Positions 32,396 to 40,748 are shown, counted from the stretch's first letter. The stretch: DNA of 40,889 bases from Kitasatospora indigofera (GCF_014655955.1 NZ_BNBO01000071.1:1-40889); one strand, 5' to 3'. Translations and numbers: made by a program. The notes: generated by a model from the letters alone, not told the origin.

Positions 32396-32687
32396 CCCCG
32401 TCCGGGCCCCCTGCCCGGACACCGGCCGGGAGGGGCGTCCGGTCCGCACGACGCGTTCCGGTCCGCATCGCGCCCCTGGCCCCCACCGCACGCCCCGGTT
32501 CGCCCGGCCGGCCGGCCCACGTCCCGCTCGCACGCACCGACCTGCGCCGGGTGCCGCTGTCGCGCGCCCCGCGCCGCCTCCGCACGCCCATCGACGCCCG
32601 CCCCACCGACGCACCCGCGGAGCCCGTAAGCCCCTAACCCCGCAACCCCGCAACCCGTAGGACCACCCCACTCCACAGGGAGCCCAC

Positions 32688-33488
32688 ATGTCCCGTACGA
32701 AGGTCATCCCGATCCCCGTCCTCGGCAGGCACGCCGTCAACGCCCACCTGCTGCTGGGCCGTCACCCCGTGCTCGTCGACGCCGGGACCCCGGGCAGCGC
32801 CGGGCGGATCCTCGACGCCGTCGCCCGCAACGGCGTCGACCCCGCCGATCTCCGGCTGATCGTTATCACCCACGGTCACCTGGACCACTTCGGGTCCGCC
32901 GCCGAGCTCCACCGCCTCACCGGCGCCCCCGTGGCCGGCCACGTCGCCGACCTGGGGCAGTACCGCACCGGCCGGGTCCGGGAGCCGTACCTGCCGACCG
33001 GCCGGATGGGGCGCCTGATGGCCCGCAACCGCAAACTCCACGTCGCCGTCGACCCGTTCGAGCCGGAGGTGCTCCTCGACGGCGAGCTGGCGCTGCACGA
33101 GTTCGGCGTCGACGCCCGGATCATGCCGACCCCCGGGCACACCGCCGGCTCGGTGTCCGTCCTCACCGACGACGGTGACCTGGTCGCCGGTGACCTGATC
33201 GCCAACTCCTTCATGGGCCTCGTCCCCGGCCGCCCCGCCAACCCGCCGTTCCACGACGACCCGCGGCGCAACCTCACCAGCCTCCGCGCGATGCTCGCGC
33301 TCGGGCCCGCCCGGCTGCATGTCGGCCACGGCGTCCCGCTCGACCCGGAGCGCGTCCGCAACTGGGCAGCCCGCGAACAGCGGCGGCTCGACCGGGCGGC
33401 CGCCGCCGGCCGCCTGCGCGTCCGGCCGGCCGAGCCCGAGTCCGAGCCCGGCCGGGGCTCCGCCGACGGCCCGGCCCGGACCGCCTGA
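32688..33488 (+). CDS. Metallo-beta-lactamase-fold hydrolase
   Basis: 266 residues. The zinc-binding signature THGHLDH provides His62, His64, Asp66 and His67. TPGHTAGS gives His151, VAGDLI gives Asp169, and HVGHG gives the last His near 222, so both metal sites are complete. ATG at 32688 follows AGGGAG. Such stand-alone enzymes include lactonases, glyoxalase II-like thioesterases and phosphodiesterases; a specific substrate cannot be read. No signal peptide, so cytoplasmic. Same strand as the GlxA-like regulator, followed by a strong hairpin at 33501-33539. The last ~30 residues are a P/E/S-rich tail. Confidence 0.9.
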   Translation: MSRTKVIPIPVLGRHAVNAHLLLGRHPVLVDAGTPGSAGRILDAVARNGVDPADLRLIVITHGHLDHFGSAAELHRLTGAPVAGHVADLGQYRTGRVREPYLPTGRMGRLMARNRKLHVAVDPFEPEVLLDGELALHEFGVDARIMPTPGHTAGSVSVLTDDGDLVAGDLIANSFMGLVPGRPANPPFHDDPRRNLTSLRAMLALGPARLHVGHGVPLDPERVRNWAAREQRRLDRAAAAGRLRVRPAEPESEPGRGSADGPARTA

Positions 33489-33500
33489 CCGGCCACCAGC

Positions 33501-33539
33501 GGCTGACCGGGCCGGAGCCGGCCGACCGGCCCGTCAGCC
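33501..33539. terminator. Terminator, 14-bp stem with one bulge
   Basis: GGCTGAC-C-GGGCCGG pairs with CCGGCCC-GTCAGCC around a 10-nt loop, 13 nt behind the metallo-hydrolase stop. Confidence 0.8.
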
Positions 33540-33597
33540 TCGCTCCCGGGTGACCCGCTCCGGGGCGAACCGAGGACCGAGAACCGCGTACCGTACG

Positions 33598-33627
33598 GCG
33601 AACCGCGAACCGCGAACCGCAAACCGC
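33598..33627. repeat. Heptamer tandem repeat GCGAACC
   Basis: About four copies of GCGAACC (the last with one change) in the spacer upstream of the hypothetical gene, with related CGAACCGAGGACCGAGAACC copies at about 33565-33588. Confidence 0.7.
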
Positions 33628-33742
33628 ATCACGCCGACCCGTCTGCACGACGTTGGCCGTCGCTGGCCGGCGTCGTGTCGGAGGCGGCGCCCAGTGCTGT
33701 GACCACGTACCGTGACCAGGTTGGGCCGTAGGGGTAGGCCGA

Positions 33743-34915
33743 GTGGCCAGGGCGTCCGCCTGTGCTCAGCTCGTGCAACCGCTCTCCGGCAACAGCGATC
33801 CGTTGATCAACGCGTTCCCGGTCGAGCTTTCAGGCGATGCCGAGGCCGCTCTGGCGATCATGCCTGTTTCGCGATTCCGGCCGCTTGACCCGTTCTCGGT
33901 CGTCGTAGAGGGCCAGCGCGTCTCCATCCCCGGGCGCCTCTACAACGACGAGCCGCCGACTGACGCGCTGGCGTCGCTCTCGTCGCGGCAGCGACAACTC
34001 CTGCACTGCCTGTACTCAAGGCACGACGACGGGATGGTCAGGCAGCGCCACCTGGCGAAGGTCGTCGGCTCCGTGGACCCGTGGGTCGTCCCGTTCGTCG
34101 TGCAGTTGGTCGGCGAGTACGTCGTGGAGATCCTGATCGTCATCTGCGATGAGCTTCGTGATCTCGCGATGCCCGGCACCAGCAGCCATCTCGCCTACGG
34201 GCAATTCATCGTGGACAACCCGGCCTTCTTCGCGCGCACTCAGCGGCGGGTCGTGAGCTACTGGAGCTGCTACTACCGTTCCGCCTGTGCGAGTTTCCAG
34301 GGCCACCCGGGGTCCACCCTTCTTGAACTCCTGACGTCCGCTGCCTCCGACCGAGCAGGACGCCCCTGGCCCAGCCTCGCTCCAGCTGTCGGCACAAGGG
34401 TGGATGGCTACTGCCAGCTCAGCCTCAAGGTTCGCCCGACCGGTCAGGGCCGAGGTCCTGGAGGAGCACGGCGACGTGGCGATGCCGGTCGCCGCCTACG
34501 GGACGTTCGCCGCAGCGTCCGACCGGATGGGGCACGTGGCCGTCCCGCTGTCCGGGCGGCTGGTCCGGCACGGGCGGGGCGACGAGGCGATCGAGCAGAT
34601 CCGGACGCACCCGGAAGGCGACACCTGGTACGCGGCCTGGTCCCGGTCCGAACTGCTCGCCACGGCCGGCCGTGCCGAGGAGGCCCTCGCCGTCCTCGAA
34701 CGGCACCCGGCCGGCAACGCCTCGCTCCGGGCCGGGCTCCTCGTCGGCCTGCGCCGGATCGGGGAAGCGGTGCAAGTCCTCCAGCAAGGCCCGCCGCCCG
34801 AACCTGCGGACGATCCCCGGGCCGACACCGGCACCTGCTCCACAGAACCGCCGTTCTGACGCTCTCGCGCGCCAGTTCTGGGCCGCCGGTGACCGCCGTG
34901 GCCGGACTGCGGTGA
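33743..34915 (+). CDS. Conserved hypothetical protein with aberrant C-terminal extension
   Basis: 390 codons, GTG start, or ATG at 33860. Only residues up to ~215 look like a genuine protein: VSIPGRLYNDEPPTD, LSSRQRQLLHCLYSRHDDGM, VPFVVQLVGEYVVEILIVIC and RRVVSYWSCYYRSA resemble a widespread Streptomyces hypothetical family of about 180-220 residues. From about 34400 the frame runs on through a different, degraded gene and becomes R/G/A-rich nonsense, so the natural stop seems to have been lost. By eye the first part is less GC-rich than its neighbours. No function is known to me for the family. It was probably left by a recombination that joined two gene ends. Confidence 0.55.
   Translation: MARASACAQLVQPLSGNSDPLINAFPVELSGDAEAALAIMPVSRFRPLDPFSVVVEGQRVSIPGRLYNDEPPTDALASLSSRQRQLLHCLYSRHDDGMVRQRHLAKVVGSVDPWVVPFVVQLVGEYVVEILIVICDELRDLAMPGTSSHLAYGQFIVDNPAFFARTQRRVVSYWSCYYRSACASFQGHPGSTLLELLTSAASDRAGRPWPSLAPAVGTRVDGYCQLSLKVRPTGQGRGPGGARRRGDAGRRLRDVRRSVRPDGARGRPAVRAAGPARAGRRGDRADPDAPGRRHLVRGLVPVRTARHGRPCRGGPRRPRTAPGRQRLAPGRAPRRPAPDRGSGASPPARPAARTCGRSPGRHRHLLHRTAVLTLSRASSGPPVTAVAGLR
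34433..34859 (+). pseudogene. 3' remnant of a TPR/HEAT-like gene
   Basis: The frame ending at 34857-34859 encodes GTFAAASDRMGHVAVPLSGR, EAIEQIRTHPEGDTWYAAWS and ELLATAGRAEEALAVLERHP, regular two-helix repeats as in the C-terminal part of longer repeat proteins. There is no start codon with a ribosome binding site and no N-terminal part. The 5' side is the hypothetical gene in another frame. I interpret it as a truncated gene end. Confidence 0.55.
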
Positions 34916-34989
34916 GACGGAGCCTGCTCAAGCCTCGCCGGGACAGGTCACCCGGCGCCGCGACCGTGGTTTCCCCGGCCCGAGCCGGG

Positions 34990-36762
34990 TCAGCCGTTCC
35001 GGCGGTAGTAGTCCATGGAGATCCGCACCGCACCGTCCTCGGTGCCGGCCGAGAGCACCCGCACCACGGCGATCTCGCGGCCGGCCTGGGTACGGACGCA
35101 GAAGGCCCGGCCGTCGCGCAGGGTGCTGAACGGCAGCGTGGTGGCGGGCCGGCTCTCGATGCCCTTGGCGCAGTCCTCGGGAGTCAGCCGGCCGTCGGCG
35201 GCGATGTAGGTGTCGCTGTCCTCGGGGACGAAGAACTCGGTGGCGCTGCGCCCCAGGTACCAGGTCGCGTTCTCCTGCGGGGCCACCCGGCCGGTCTTGA
35301 TGTCGAACTCGTACGTGGGGTCCGGCGAGGTCAGTTCCGTCCCCGTGTACACCGGCGTGTAGCCGGGGCCGGGGGCGGTGGTCGCCGGCGCGGCGGGCGT
35401 GCTCGGGGCCGGTGTCGCAGGCCCGGTCGGGGGCGTGGCCGGAGGCGCGCTGCCCGGGACGACGTCCATGGTGCCGGCGTCCGCCAGGTCGTCGCCGAGC
35501 AGCGGGGAGAGCAGGACGGCGGCCGCGCCCGCCGCGCCGATCAGCAGGGCGGCGGTCGCGGTGAGGGCCGTCCGCCGGCGTCTCGGCCCCCGGTGCCGGT
35601 CGCGGTCCTGTCCCGGCTCGCCGCCCGGGGCCAATGCCGGTGCCGGTGCCGGTGCTGGTGCCGCTGCCGGGGCCGGTGTCGCGACGGTCACCGGCGGGCG
35701 GGCCGGGACGAGGGCGGTCGGTGCGTCGGCGGTCGCGGCCCGGGACGGGTCCAGGGTGGTGGCCGGTCCGCTGGTGACGGGCTCGCCGGCGACGGGCCCG
35801 GCGGCCACTTCGGCGGCGGACGGGCCGGCGGGGGCCGTGGGCAGGTCGGCGCGGCGCCGGATCTCGGAGCTGACCGGCTGCGGCAGCCAGCCGTCGGCGA
35901 AGCGCAGGTGTCCGCCGACGGCGGGGTGGCTGCAGGCGGCCTCGATCACCTGGAGGGTGCCGGGGCGCTGTCCCGGGTCCTTGGCCAGGCACTGGCGCAG
36001 CAGCGGGCGCAGCCCGGCCGGCACCCGGGCGAAGTCCGGGTCCTCGTGCACCGCGCGGTACATGGTGGCCGACTCGGGGCCACCGCCGAACGGCGGGGTC
36101 CCGGTGCTCACGTAGACGGCGAGGGCGCCGAGCGCGAAGACGTCGGTGGCCGGGCCCGCGGCCTCTCCGAGGACCTGCTCCGGCGCCATGAAGCCGGGCG
36201 AGCCGATCCGCAGGCCGGTCGAGGTGAGCGCACTGCTGTCGGCGGCTCGGGCGATGCCGAAGTCGATCACCCGCGGGCCGTCGGCGGCGATCAGGACGTT
36301 GGCGGGCTTGAGGTCGCGGTGCACCACGCCCGTCGCGTGGATCGCCTGCAGCGCCTCGGCGATACCGGCGACGATCAGCAGGACGGTCCGCTCTGGGAGG
36401 GCGCCGAACCGGTCCACCACCTGGTGCAGGGAAGGGCCGGCCACGTAGGCGGTGGCGAGCCACGGCTGGGCGGCGTCGACCCCGGAGTCGACCACCTGCG
36501 CGGTGTAGAGCCCGTGGATGCGGCGGGCGCTGGCGACCTCACGGGCGAACCGGTGCCGGAACTCCGGGTCCTCCGCCAGCTCCGGCCGGACGACCTTGAT
36601 GGCCACCGGCCGGCCGCCCCGGGTGTAGGAGAGGTAGACCCGTCCCATCCCGCCCGCGCCCAGCCGGGCGAACACGCGGTAGCCGCCCACCTCGCGCGGA
36701 TCGTCCGCCGAGAGCGGTTGAAAGGTCGAGGGCAGCGGGACCGTGCGGTCTCCAGGGGTCAC
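34990..36762 (-). CDS. Transmembrane Ser/Thr protein kinase
   Basis: 590 residues, GTG start. The Hanks-type kinase domain occupies ~25-290: glycine loop LGAGGMGRVY (34-43), VAIK with Lys56, HRDLKPAN with Asp150, DFG at 167-169, and APE at 193-195. A proline/alanine-rich linker (~310-395) leads to a stop-transfer RRRR and one membrane segment (~398-420). The extracytoplasmic part has a T/P-rich spacer and a small C-terminal domain (~465-590) with Cys531 and Cys555, which could form a disulfide. It is not a PASTA kinase. It should sense something outside and phosphorylate cytoplasmic proteins. Divergent from the TetR gene. Confidence 0.92.
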   Translation of the reverse strand: MTPGDRTVPLPSTFQPLSADDPREVGGYRVFARLGAGGMGRVYLSYTRGGRPVAIKVVRPELAEDPEFRHRFAREVASARRIHGLYTAQVVDSGVDAAQPWLATAYVAGPSLHQVVDRFGALPERTVLLIVAGIAEALQAIHATGVVHRDLKPANVLIAADGPRVIDFGIARAADSSALTSTGLRIGSPGFMAPEQVLGEAAGPATDVFALGALAVYVSTGTPPFGGGPESATMYRAVHEDPDFARVPAGLRPLLRQCLAKDPGQRPGTLQVIEAACSHPAVGGHLRFADGWLPQPVSSEIRRRADLPTAPAGPSAAEVAAGPVAGEPVTSGPATTLDPSRAATADAPTALVPARPPVTVATPAPAAAPAPAPAPALAPGGEPGQDRDRHRGPRRRRTALTATAALLIGAAGAAAVLLSPLLGDDLADAGTMDVVPGSAPPATPPTGPATPAPSTPAAPATTAPGPGYTPVYTGTELTSPDPTYEFDIKTGRVAPQENATWYLGRSATEFFVPEDSDTYIAADGRLTPEDCAKGIESRPATTLPFSTLRDGRAFCVRTQAGREIAVVRVLSAGTEDGAVRISMDYYRRNG

Positions 36763-36961
36763 GATGGCCTCCGGCGGCTCGGGGGTGGTCGGGCGGGGTC
36801 GGTGCGGCGGCCGGGGCCGGCGCGGGCCGGTGCGGGCCCACCGGCCGGGGCCGGCACCGCGGCGGGATCCGGCCCGGGCGGCCGGGGCAGCCGGATCAGG
36901 GCAGCCGGATCAGGGTAGGTGGGTCGGGGTAGGTGGGTCGGGCTTGCTGGAGGCACTCTAG

Positions 36962-36981
36962 CCGACTGTAATTTCAGTCAG
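36962..36981. promoter_or_regulatory. TetR operator copy 1 (GACTG-N6-CAGTC)
   Basis: CCGACTGTAATTTCAGTCAG contains GACTG/CAGTC in dyad symmetry and matches the second site at 38006-38025 at most positions. It is 48 nt upstream of the TetR start (37029) and ends 10 nt before a possible -35 (TTCTGT 36991-36996, with TAGGGT at 37015-37020). Confidence 0.75.
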
Positions 36982-37028
36982 GTCCGAGGGTTCTGTCCTG
37001 GTGGGGCCAACGGGTAGGGTGTTGCCCC

Positions 37029-37610
37029 GTGGCAGACCGTAGAACCTCGATCATGGAAGCGGCCGCGCGGGTGATTGCCCGGCGCGGGGTCCGCGGGCTG
37101 CGCGTGGAGGAGTTGGCGGCCGAGGCCGGTGTGTCCACAGCGCTAATCTACTACCACTTCAAGGACCGCACCGGCATTCTGCGGTCGACCCTGGAGTTCA
37201 TCAGCGACCGCGCCGAGCGCTACACCACGCAGCGCGAGCCGGGCGCCCCGCCGCTCGACGCCAGGGCCGAACTGGAGCAGACCCTGCTGCTGGAGTTCCA
37301 GGACGTTCCCGAGGTGCGGGAGAACAGCACCGCCTGGGGGGAGTTGCGGGCGAGTGCGGTGTTCGAGCCCGACCTGCGGGAGGACCTCGCCAGGTCCACG
37401 CTGATCTGGGTCCAGGAGATCGCCGAACTGCTCGGCAGGGTCCGGCCGATGGGCGGCGCCGCGGCTCTGGCCGGCTCGGCCGAACGCCTGACCGCCCTGC
37501 TCGAAGGCCTCAGCGTGCGCTGGCTGAGCGGCAGCCTCCCGTTGTCCCACGCCCGCGAGCTGATGGCCGGCGCCATCGACGGTGAGCTGGAGATGCTCGC
37601 CCGGCGATAG
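37029..37610 (+). CDS. TetR-family regulator of the deiminase genes
   Basis: 193 residues, GTG start. The HTH is residues ~7-53 (IMEAAARVIARRGVRGLRVE, AAEAGVSTALIYYHFKDRTG), close to the RutR/BetI-like TetR subgroup. The C-terminal domain (~75-193) ends ELMAGAIDGELEMLARR, similar to the BetI-type C-terminal family. A dyad site precedes it, and a near-identical one precedes the first deiminase gene downstream, so it is probably an autorepressor and repressor of that operon. The inducer could be a polyamine or guanidino compound; this is inference from the target genes. Confidence 0.9.
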   Translation: MADRRTSIMEAAARVIARRGVRGLRVEELAAEAGVSTALIYYHFKDRTGILRSTLEFISDRAERYTTQREPGAPPLDARAELEQTLLLEFQDVPEVRENSTAWGELRASAVFEPDLREDLARSTLIWVQEIAELLGRVRPMGGAAALAGSAERLTALLEGLSVRWLSGSLPLSHARELMAGAIDGELEMLARR

Positions 37611-37613
37611 GCC

Positions 37614-37641
37614 GGACCGGGCCGGGGCGCCCCGGCCGTCC
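37614..37641. terminator. Terminator behind tetR
   Basis: GGCCGGGG-CG-CCCCGGCC, an 8-bp perfect stem, extended by GGAC/GTCC outside, directly after the stop at 37610. Confidence 0.65.
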
Positions 37642-37874
37642 GGGCCCATCCCGGCCGTCGAGCCCGTGCCGCCCGTGCCGCCCCGACCGACCGGTGGAGC
37701 CGGCCCGCGGCCGGCCATCGAGGGGCAAGGCCGGACGGCCCGCCGCGCTGCGCCCGGCCGGTCCGGTCCGTCCCCGCTGCGTGCCGGACAGCCCGGCCGT
37801 GGGGAGCGTCACGCTCGCCCGCCCCGTCCGGGCGGTGCCTCGGTCGGAGGCCGCAGCGCCCGTCAGGGGCATCG

Positions 37875-37906
37875 CCGGCCCCCGGCCGAGGGTGGCCGGG
37901 GGCCGG
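37875..37906. terminator. Strong hairpin, perfect 13-bp stem
   Basis: CCGGCCCCCGGCC (37875-37887) and GGCCGGGGGCCGG (37894-37906), 6-nt loop. It is 265 nt beyond tetR and about 100 nt before the operator, so it may insulate the deiminase promoter or end an unrecognised short transcript. Confidence 0.7.
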
Positions 37907-38005
37907 ACGTCGCTGGTCACCCCTGCTCCGACCGCTCCGCGGCACCGGGCCACCGCCCCGGGTCGACCGCAGCCCGGGATGCCGGGGAGCCCTCTGTAGT
38001 CATTC

Positions 38006-38025
38006 TTGACTGAAAATTCAGTCAA
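38006..38025. promoter_or_regulatory. TetR operator copy 2, 9-bp perfect dyad
   Basis: TTGACTGAAAATTCAGTCAA: arms TTGACTGAA and TTCAGTCAA are exact reverse complements around AA. The left arm includes a TTGACT hexamer that could be a -35 element. It matches the site before tetR at 36962-36981. Confidence 0.82.
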
Positions 38026-38240
38026 TGCGAGAGTGTGAGGACGGCCCGCCCTCCCGGCGACCGCCGTCGGTCCACGGCCGGCCAGGACGGCGGCGTCCGG
38101 CCCCCGTACGGCCCGCGCACCCGGCCAGGACCGACCCTTCGGCCCCCGGTGCGCTCCGCGTACCCCGTCCGGCACCGGCGTCGGACGCCGCCGGGCGCCC
38201 TCCCGGCCGGTCGCAGGCGATACTTGATCTGGAGACTGCT

Positions 38241-39404
38241 ATGAACGACCCCGGCACTGCGGGACCTTCCCTCGTCGACCGCCTCTTCGGAGCCGGCCCC
38301 TCGCGGCGCTCCCTGCTGGGCGCGGTGGGCCTGGGTGCGGCGGGACTCGCGCTCGGCTCCCGTGCGGCGGCCGCCGCGCCGGCCGCGCACGAGCCGCTGC
38401 CGCGCTGGTGGGTCCCCGCGGACGACGTGCCGCACGCCCGGACCTGGATGTCCTGGCCGTCCCGGCGGTCCGTGTGGGGGCGCCGGCTGGGCGGTGTCCA
38501 GGAGGACATCGCGCTGATCGCGCGGACCGTCGCGCGGTTCGAACCGGTGGTGCTGTGCGCCCCGGACGCCGGGACCGCCGCGGACGCCCGCGCCCGGTGC
38601 GGCCCCGGGGTGACGGTCACCGACGCGATCCCCACCGACGACCTGTGGATGCGCGACACCGCCCCGGTGTTCCGGCGCGACGGCTACGGGGCGCTGGACG
38701 CGGTCGGCCTGAACTTCAACGGGTGGGGGAACAAGCAGACCCACGCCGACGACGCCGAGGTCGCGCGCGGCATCGCGGGCCGCAACCGCCTGCGCTTCGG
38801 CACCGCCGACTTCGTGGGCGAGCCGGGCGCGATCGAGACGGACGGCGACGGCACCGTGATGGCCACCGAGAGCAGCCTCGTCAACAAGAACCGCAACCGC
38901 GGGTGGAGCCGGGCCGAGGTCGAGGAGGCGGTGCTGCACGTCTACGGCGCCGACAAGATGATCTGGGTGCCCGGCATCAAGGGCCAGGACATCACCGACG
39001 ACCACATCGACGTCACCTCACGGTTCGTCCGGCCGGGCGTCGTGATGGTGCAGCTGCCCCCGGCGGACCGGAACGACGCCTGGGCCCGCGACGCCCGTCA
39101 GCAGTTCGACATCCTCTCCCGGGCCACCGACGCCCGCGGCCGCAGGCTCCAGGTCCTCCGGGTCGACGGTCCCGACACCGTGCGCTCCCGGGACTCGGCG
39201 TTCGTCGACTCCTACCTCAACTTCCACCTGGTCAACGGCGCGGTGATCACGGCTCAGTTCGGTGACCGGGTCAAGGACGCCGCGGCCCGGCAGGCACTGG
39301 CCGCGGCTTTCCCCGGTCGTGAGGTCGTCCAGCTCGACGTCGACCGGCTGATGGCCGGCGGCGGCGGGATCCACTGCTCGACCATGCACGAGCCGCTGCC
39401 GTAG
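38241..39404 (+). CDS. Tat-exported agmatine deiminase family protein (1)
   Basis: 387 residues; ATG 38241 has GGAG 6 nt upstream. The N terminus holds a twin-arginine signal (SRRSLLGAVGLGAAGLALGS, then A-rich cleavage region near 45). The mature part is the agmatine deiminase/PPAD family (PF04371): DDLWMRDTAPVF, LNFNGWGNKQ, the AIETDGDGTVMATESSLVNK block, DITDDHIDV with His255 and Asp257, and the catalytic loop GGGGIHCSTMHEP with Cys379. Where most relatives read EGG it has EPG before the IETDG motif. Predicted to hydrolyse a guanidino group (agmatine or arginine-like) outside the membrane, releasing ammonia. First gene of a pair, behind a TetR operator. Confidence 0.9.
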   Translation: MNDPGTAGPSLVDRLFGAGPSRRSLLGAVGLGAAGLALGSRAAAAAPAAHEPLPRWWVPADDVPHARTWMSWPSRRSVWGRRLGGVQEDIALIARTVARFEPVVLCAPDAGTAADARARCGPGVTVTDAIPTDDLWMRDTAPVFRRDGYGALDAVGLNFNGWGNKQTHADDAEVARGIAGRNRLRFGTADFVGEPGAIETDGDGTVMATESSLVNKNRNRGWSRAEVEEAVLHVYGADKMIWVPGIKGQDITDDHIDVTSRFVRPGVVMVQLPPADRNDAWARDARQQFDILSRATDARGRRLQVLRVDGPDTVRSRDSAFVDSYLNFHLVNGAVITAQFGDRVKDAAARQALAAAFPGREVVQLDVDRLMAGGGGIHCSTMHEPLP

Positions 39405-39523
39405 CCCGGGGCGGACCGGTCCGTCCCCCCATCCCGCCCGTGGCCGCACCCCGCCCGCTCGCCGGGCCCGTCCGCGCCGCCGCCGCCCGGCCGAAGTCAC
39501 CCCATTCCCCTCGGAGTTGTCCT

Positions 39524-40687
39524 GTGCCAGATTTCGCCCTGTCCCGTCGGACCATGCTGCGCGCCGCCGCCGGCGTCGGCCTGCTGACCCTCGGTGGTGT
39601 CGCCTGCGCCCCGTCGGGGGACGAGGAGCCGGCGCCGGAGCCTGCCCCGCCCGGCGGTGGCGCGCCGTCCGCCCGACGGTTCGGGGCGGAGTGGGAGAGC
39701 CACGCGCGGACCTTCATGTCCTGGCCCGCCTCCACCGGCATCTGGGACAGCCAACTCCCGGACGTCCGGCAGGACATCGCCGGCCTGGCCCGGGCCGTCG
39801 GCCGTTACGAGCCGGTGGTGATGTTCGCCCGGCCGGCCCAGGCCGAGGCCGCGCAACGCGCCTGCGGGGACGGGGTGGAGGTCGTCCCGCTGCCGGTGGA
39901 CGACCTGTGGGCGCGCGACACCGTACCGGTCTTCGTGGAGGACTCCGGCACCCTCAAGGGCGTCGATCTCAACTTCAGCGGGTGGGGCAACAAGCAGAAG
40001 GAGCACGGCAACGACACCGCCCTGGCCGGCGCGCTGCTGGCCCGGTACGGCATCGAGCGGGTCAGCACCCCACTGGTCGCGGAGGGCGGCTCGTTCGAGA
40101 CGGACGGCCGCGGCACCCTGCTGGTCACCGAGAGTTCGGTGGTCAACGACCGCCGCAACCCCGGCAGGTCCAGGGACGAGATCGAGGCCGAGCTCAAGCG
40201 GGCCCTGGGCGTGACGAAGGTGATCTGGTTCGCCGGCGTGCGTGACCAGGACATCACCGACGCCCATGTGGACTGCCTGGTGCGGTTCGCCGCGCCCGGC
40301 GTCGTGCTGCTGGACCAGCCGTTCCCCGGTGCGCCCGAGGACGTCTGGTCGCGCTCCGCGGCCCAGGCGAAGGAGGTGCTGAGGGAGGCCACCGACGCGA
40401 GCGGCAAGCCGCTGCAGGTGATCGAGCTGCCGCAGCCCGACCCGGACCGGATCACCGGCCGCGGCGACGCCTTCGTCTCCTCGTACATCAACTTCTACGT
40501 CGCCAACAAGTCGCTGTTCCTGCCGCGCTTCGGCGACGCGGCGGCCGACGACCGCGCCCAGCAGATCCTGCGCGAGCACTTCCCCGGGCGGGACATCGTC
40601 CCGCTGAAGATCGACAACATCGCCTCCGGCGGCGGCGGGATCCACTGCTCCACCCACGACCAGCCCGGTACCCCGGCGTCCGGCTGA
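39524..40687 (+). CDS. Tat-exported agmatine deiminase family protein (2)
   Basis: 387 residues, GTG start with a TCGGAG ribosome binding site. The signal SRRTMLRAAAGVGLLTLGGV is followed by AC and an E/P/G-rich linker, as in Tat lipoproteins, though the -3 residue is not a classic lipobox residue. The deiminase domain includes HARTFMSWPA, DDLWARDTVPVF, LNFSGWGNKQ, AEGGSFETDGRGTLLVTESS, DAHVDC with His248 and Asp250, and GGGGIHCSTHD with Cys375. It is a clear paralogue of the preceding gene, and the identical total length suggests tandem duplication followed by divergence. The 119-nt gap has no strong terminator, so it is probably co-transcribed from the TetR-controlled promoter. Confidence 0.9.
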   Translation: MPDFALSRRTMLRAAAGVGLLTLGGVACAPSGDEEPAPEPAPPGGGAPSARRFGAEWESHARTFMSWPASTGIWDSQLPDVRQDIAGLARAVGRYEPVVMFARPAQAEAAQRACGDGVEVVPLPVDDLWARDTVPVFVEDSGTLKGVDLNFSGWGNKQKEHGNDTALAGALLARYGIERVSTPLVAEGGSFETDGRGTLLVTESSVVNDRRNPGRSRDEIEAELKRALGVTKVIWFAGVRDQDITDAHVDCLVRFAAPGVVLLDQPFPGAPEDVWSRSAAQAKEVLREATDASGKPLQVIELPQPDPDRITGRGDAFVSSYINFYVANKSLFLPRFGDAAADDRAQQILREHFPGRDIVPLKIDNIASGGGGIHCSTHDQPGTPASG

Positions 40688-40703
40688 CCCCCGTCCGGCT
40701 GCC

Positions 40704-40748
40704 CCCGTCCGGCCCCGGCCCCCGTGCGCCGGGGCCGGGCCGGACGGG
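40704..40748. terminator. Long hairpin after the deiminase pair
   Basis: CCCGTCCGGCC (40704-40714) pairs with GGCCGGACGGG (40738-40748). An alternative inner pairing is GGCCCCGGC / GCCGGGGCC. It lies 16 nt behind the stop. Confidence 0.75.

Larger units (their letters stand above)
37642..38240. other. 600-bp stretch without a clear gene before the first deiminase
   Basis: It holds a second strong hairpin (37875-37906), the TetR-type operator (38006-38025) and a leader of about 215 nt. The in-frame ATG at 38025 overlaps the operator, and the codons from it to 38240 encode only R/P/G-rich sequence, so it is not used as the start. I see no small gene, but a short leader peptide or RNA cannot be excluded. 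Confidence 0.5.

Noticed and set aside
38025..38240. ATG at 38025 as start of the first deiminase
   Set aside because: It overlaps the TetR-type dyad, has no ribosome binding site, and would bury the twin-arginine motif about 90 residues inside the protein. ATG at 38241 has GGAG and the proper signal peptide position.
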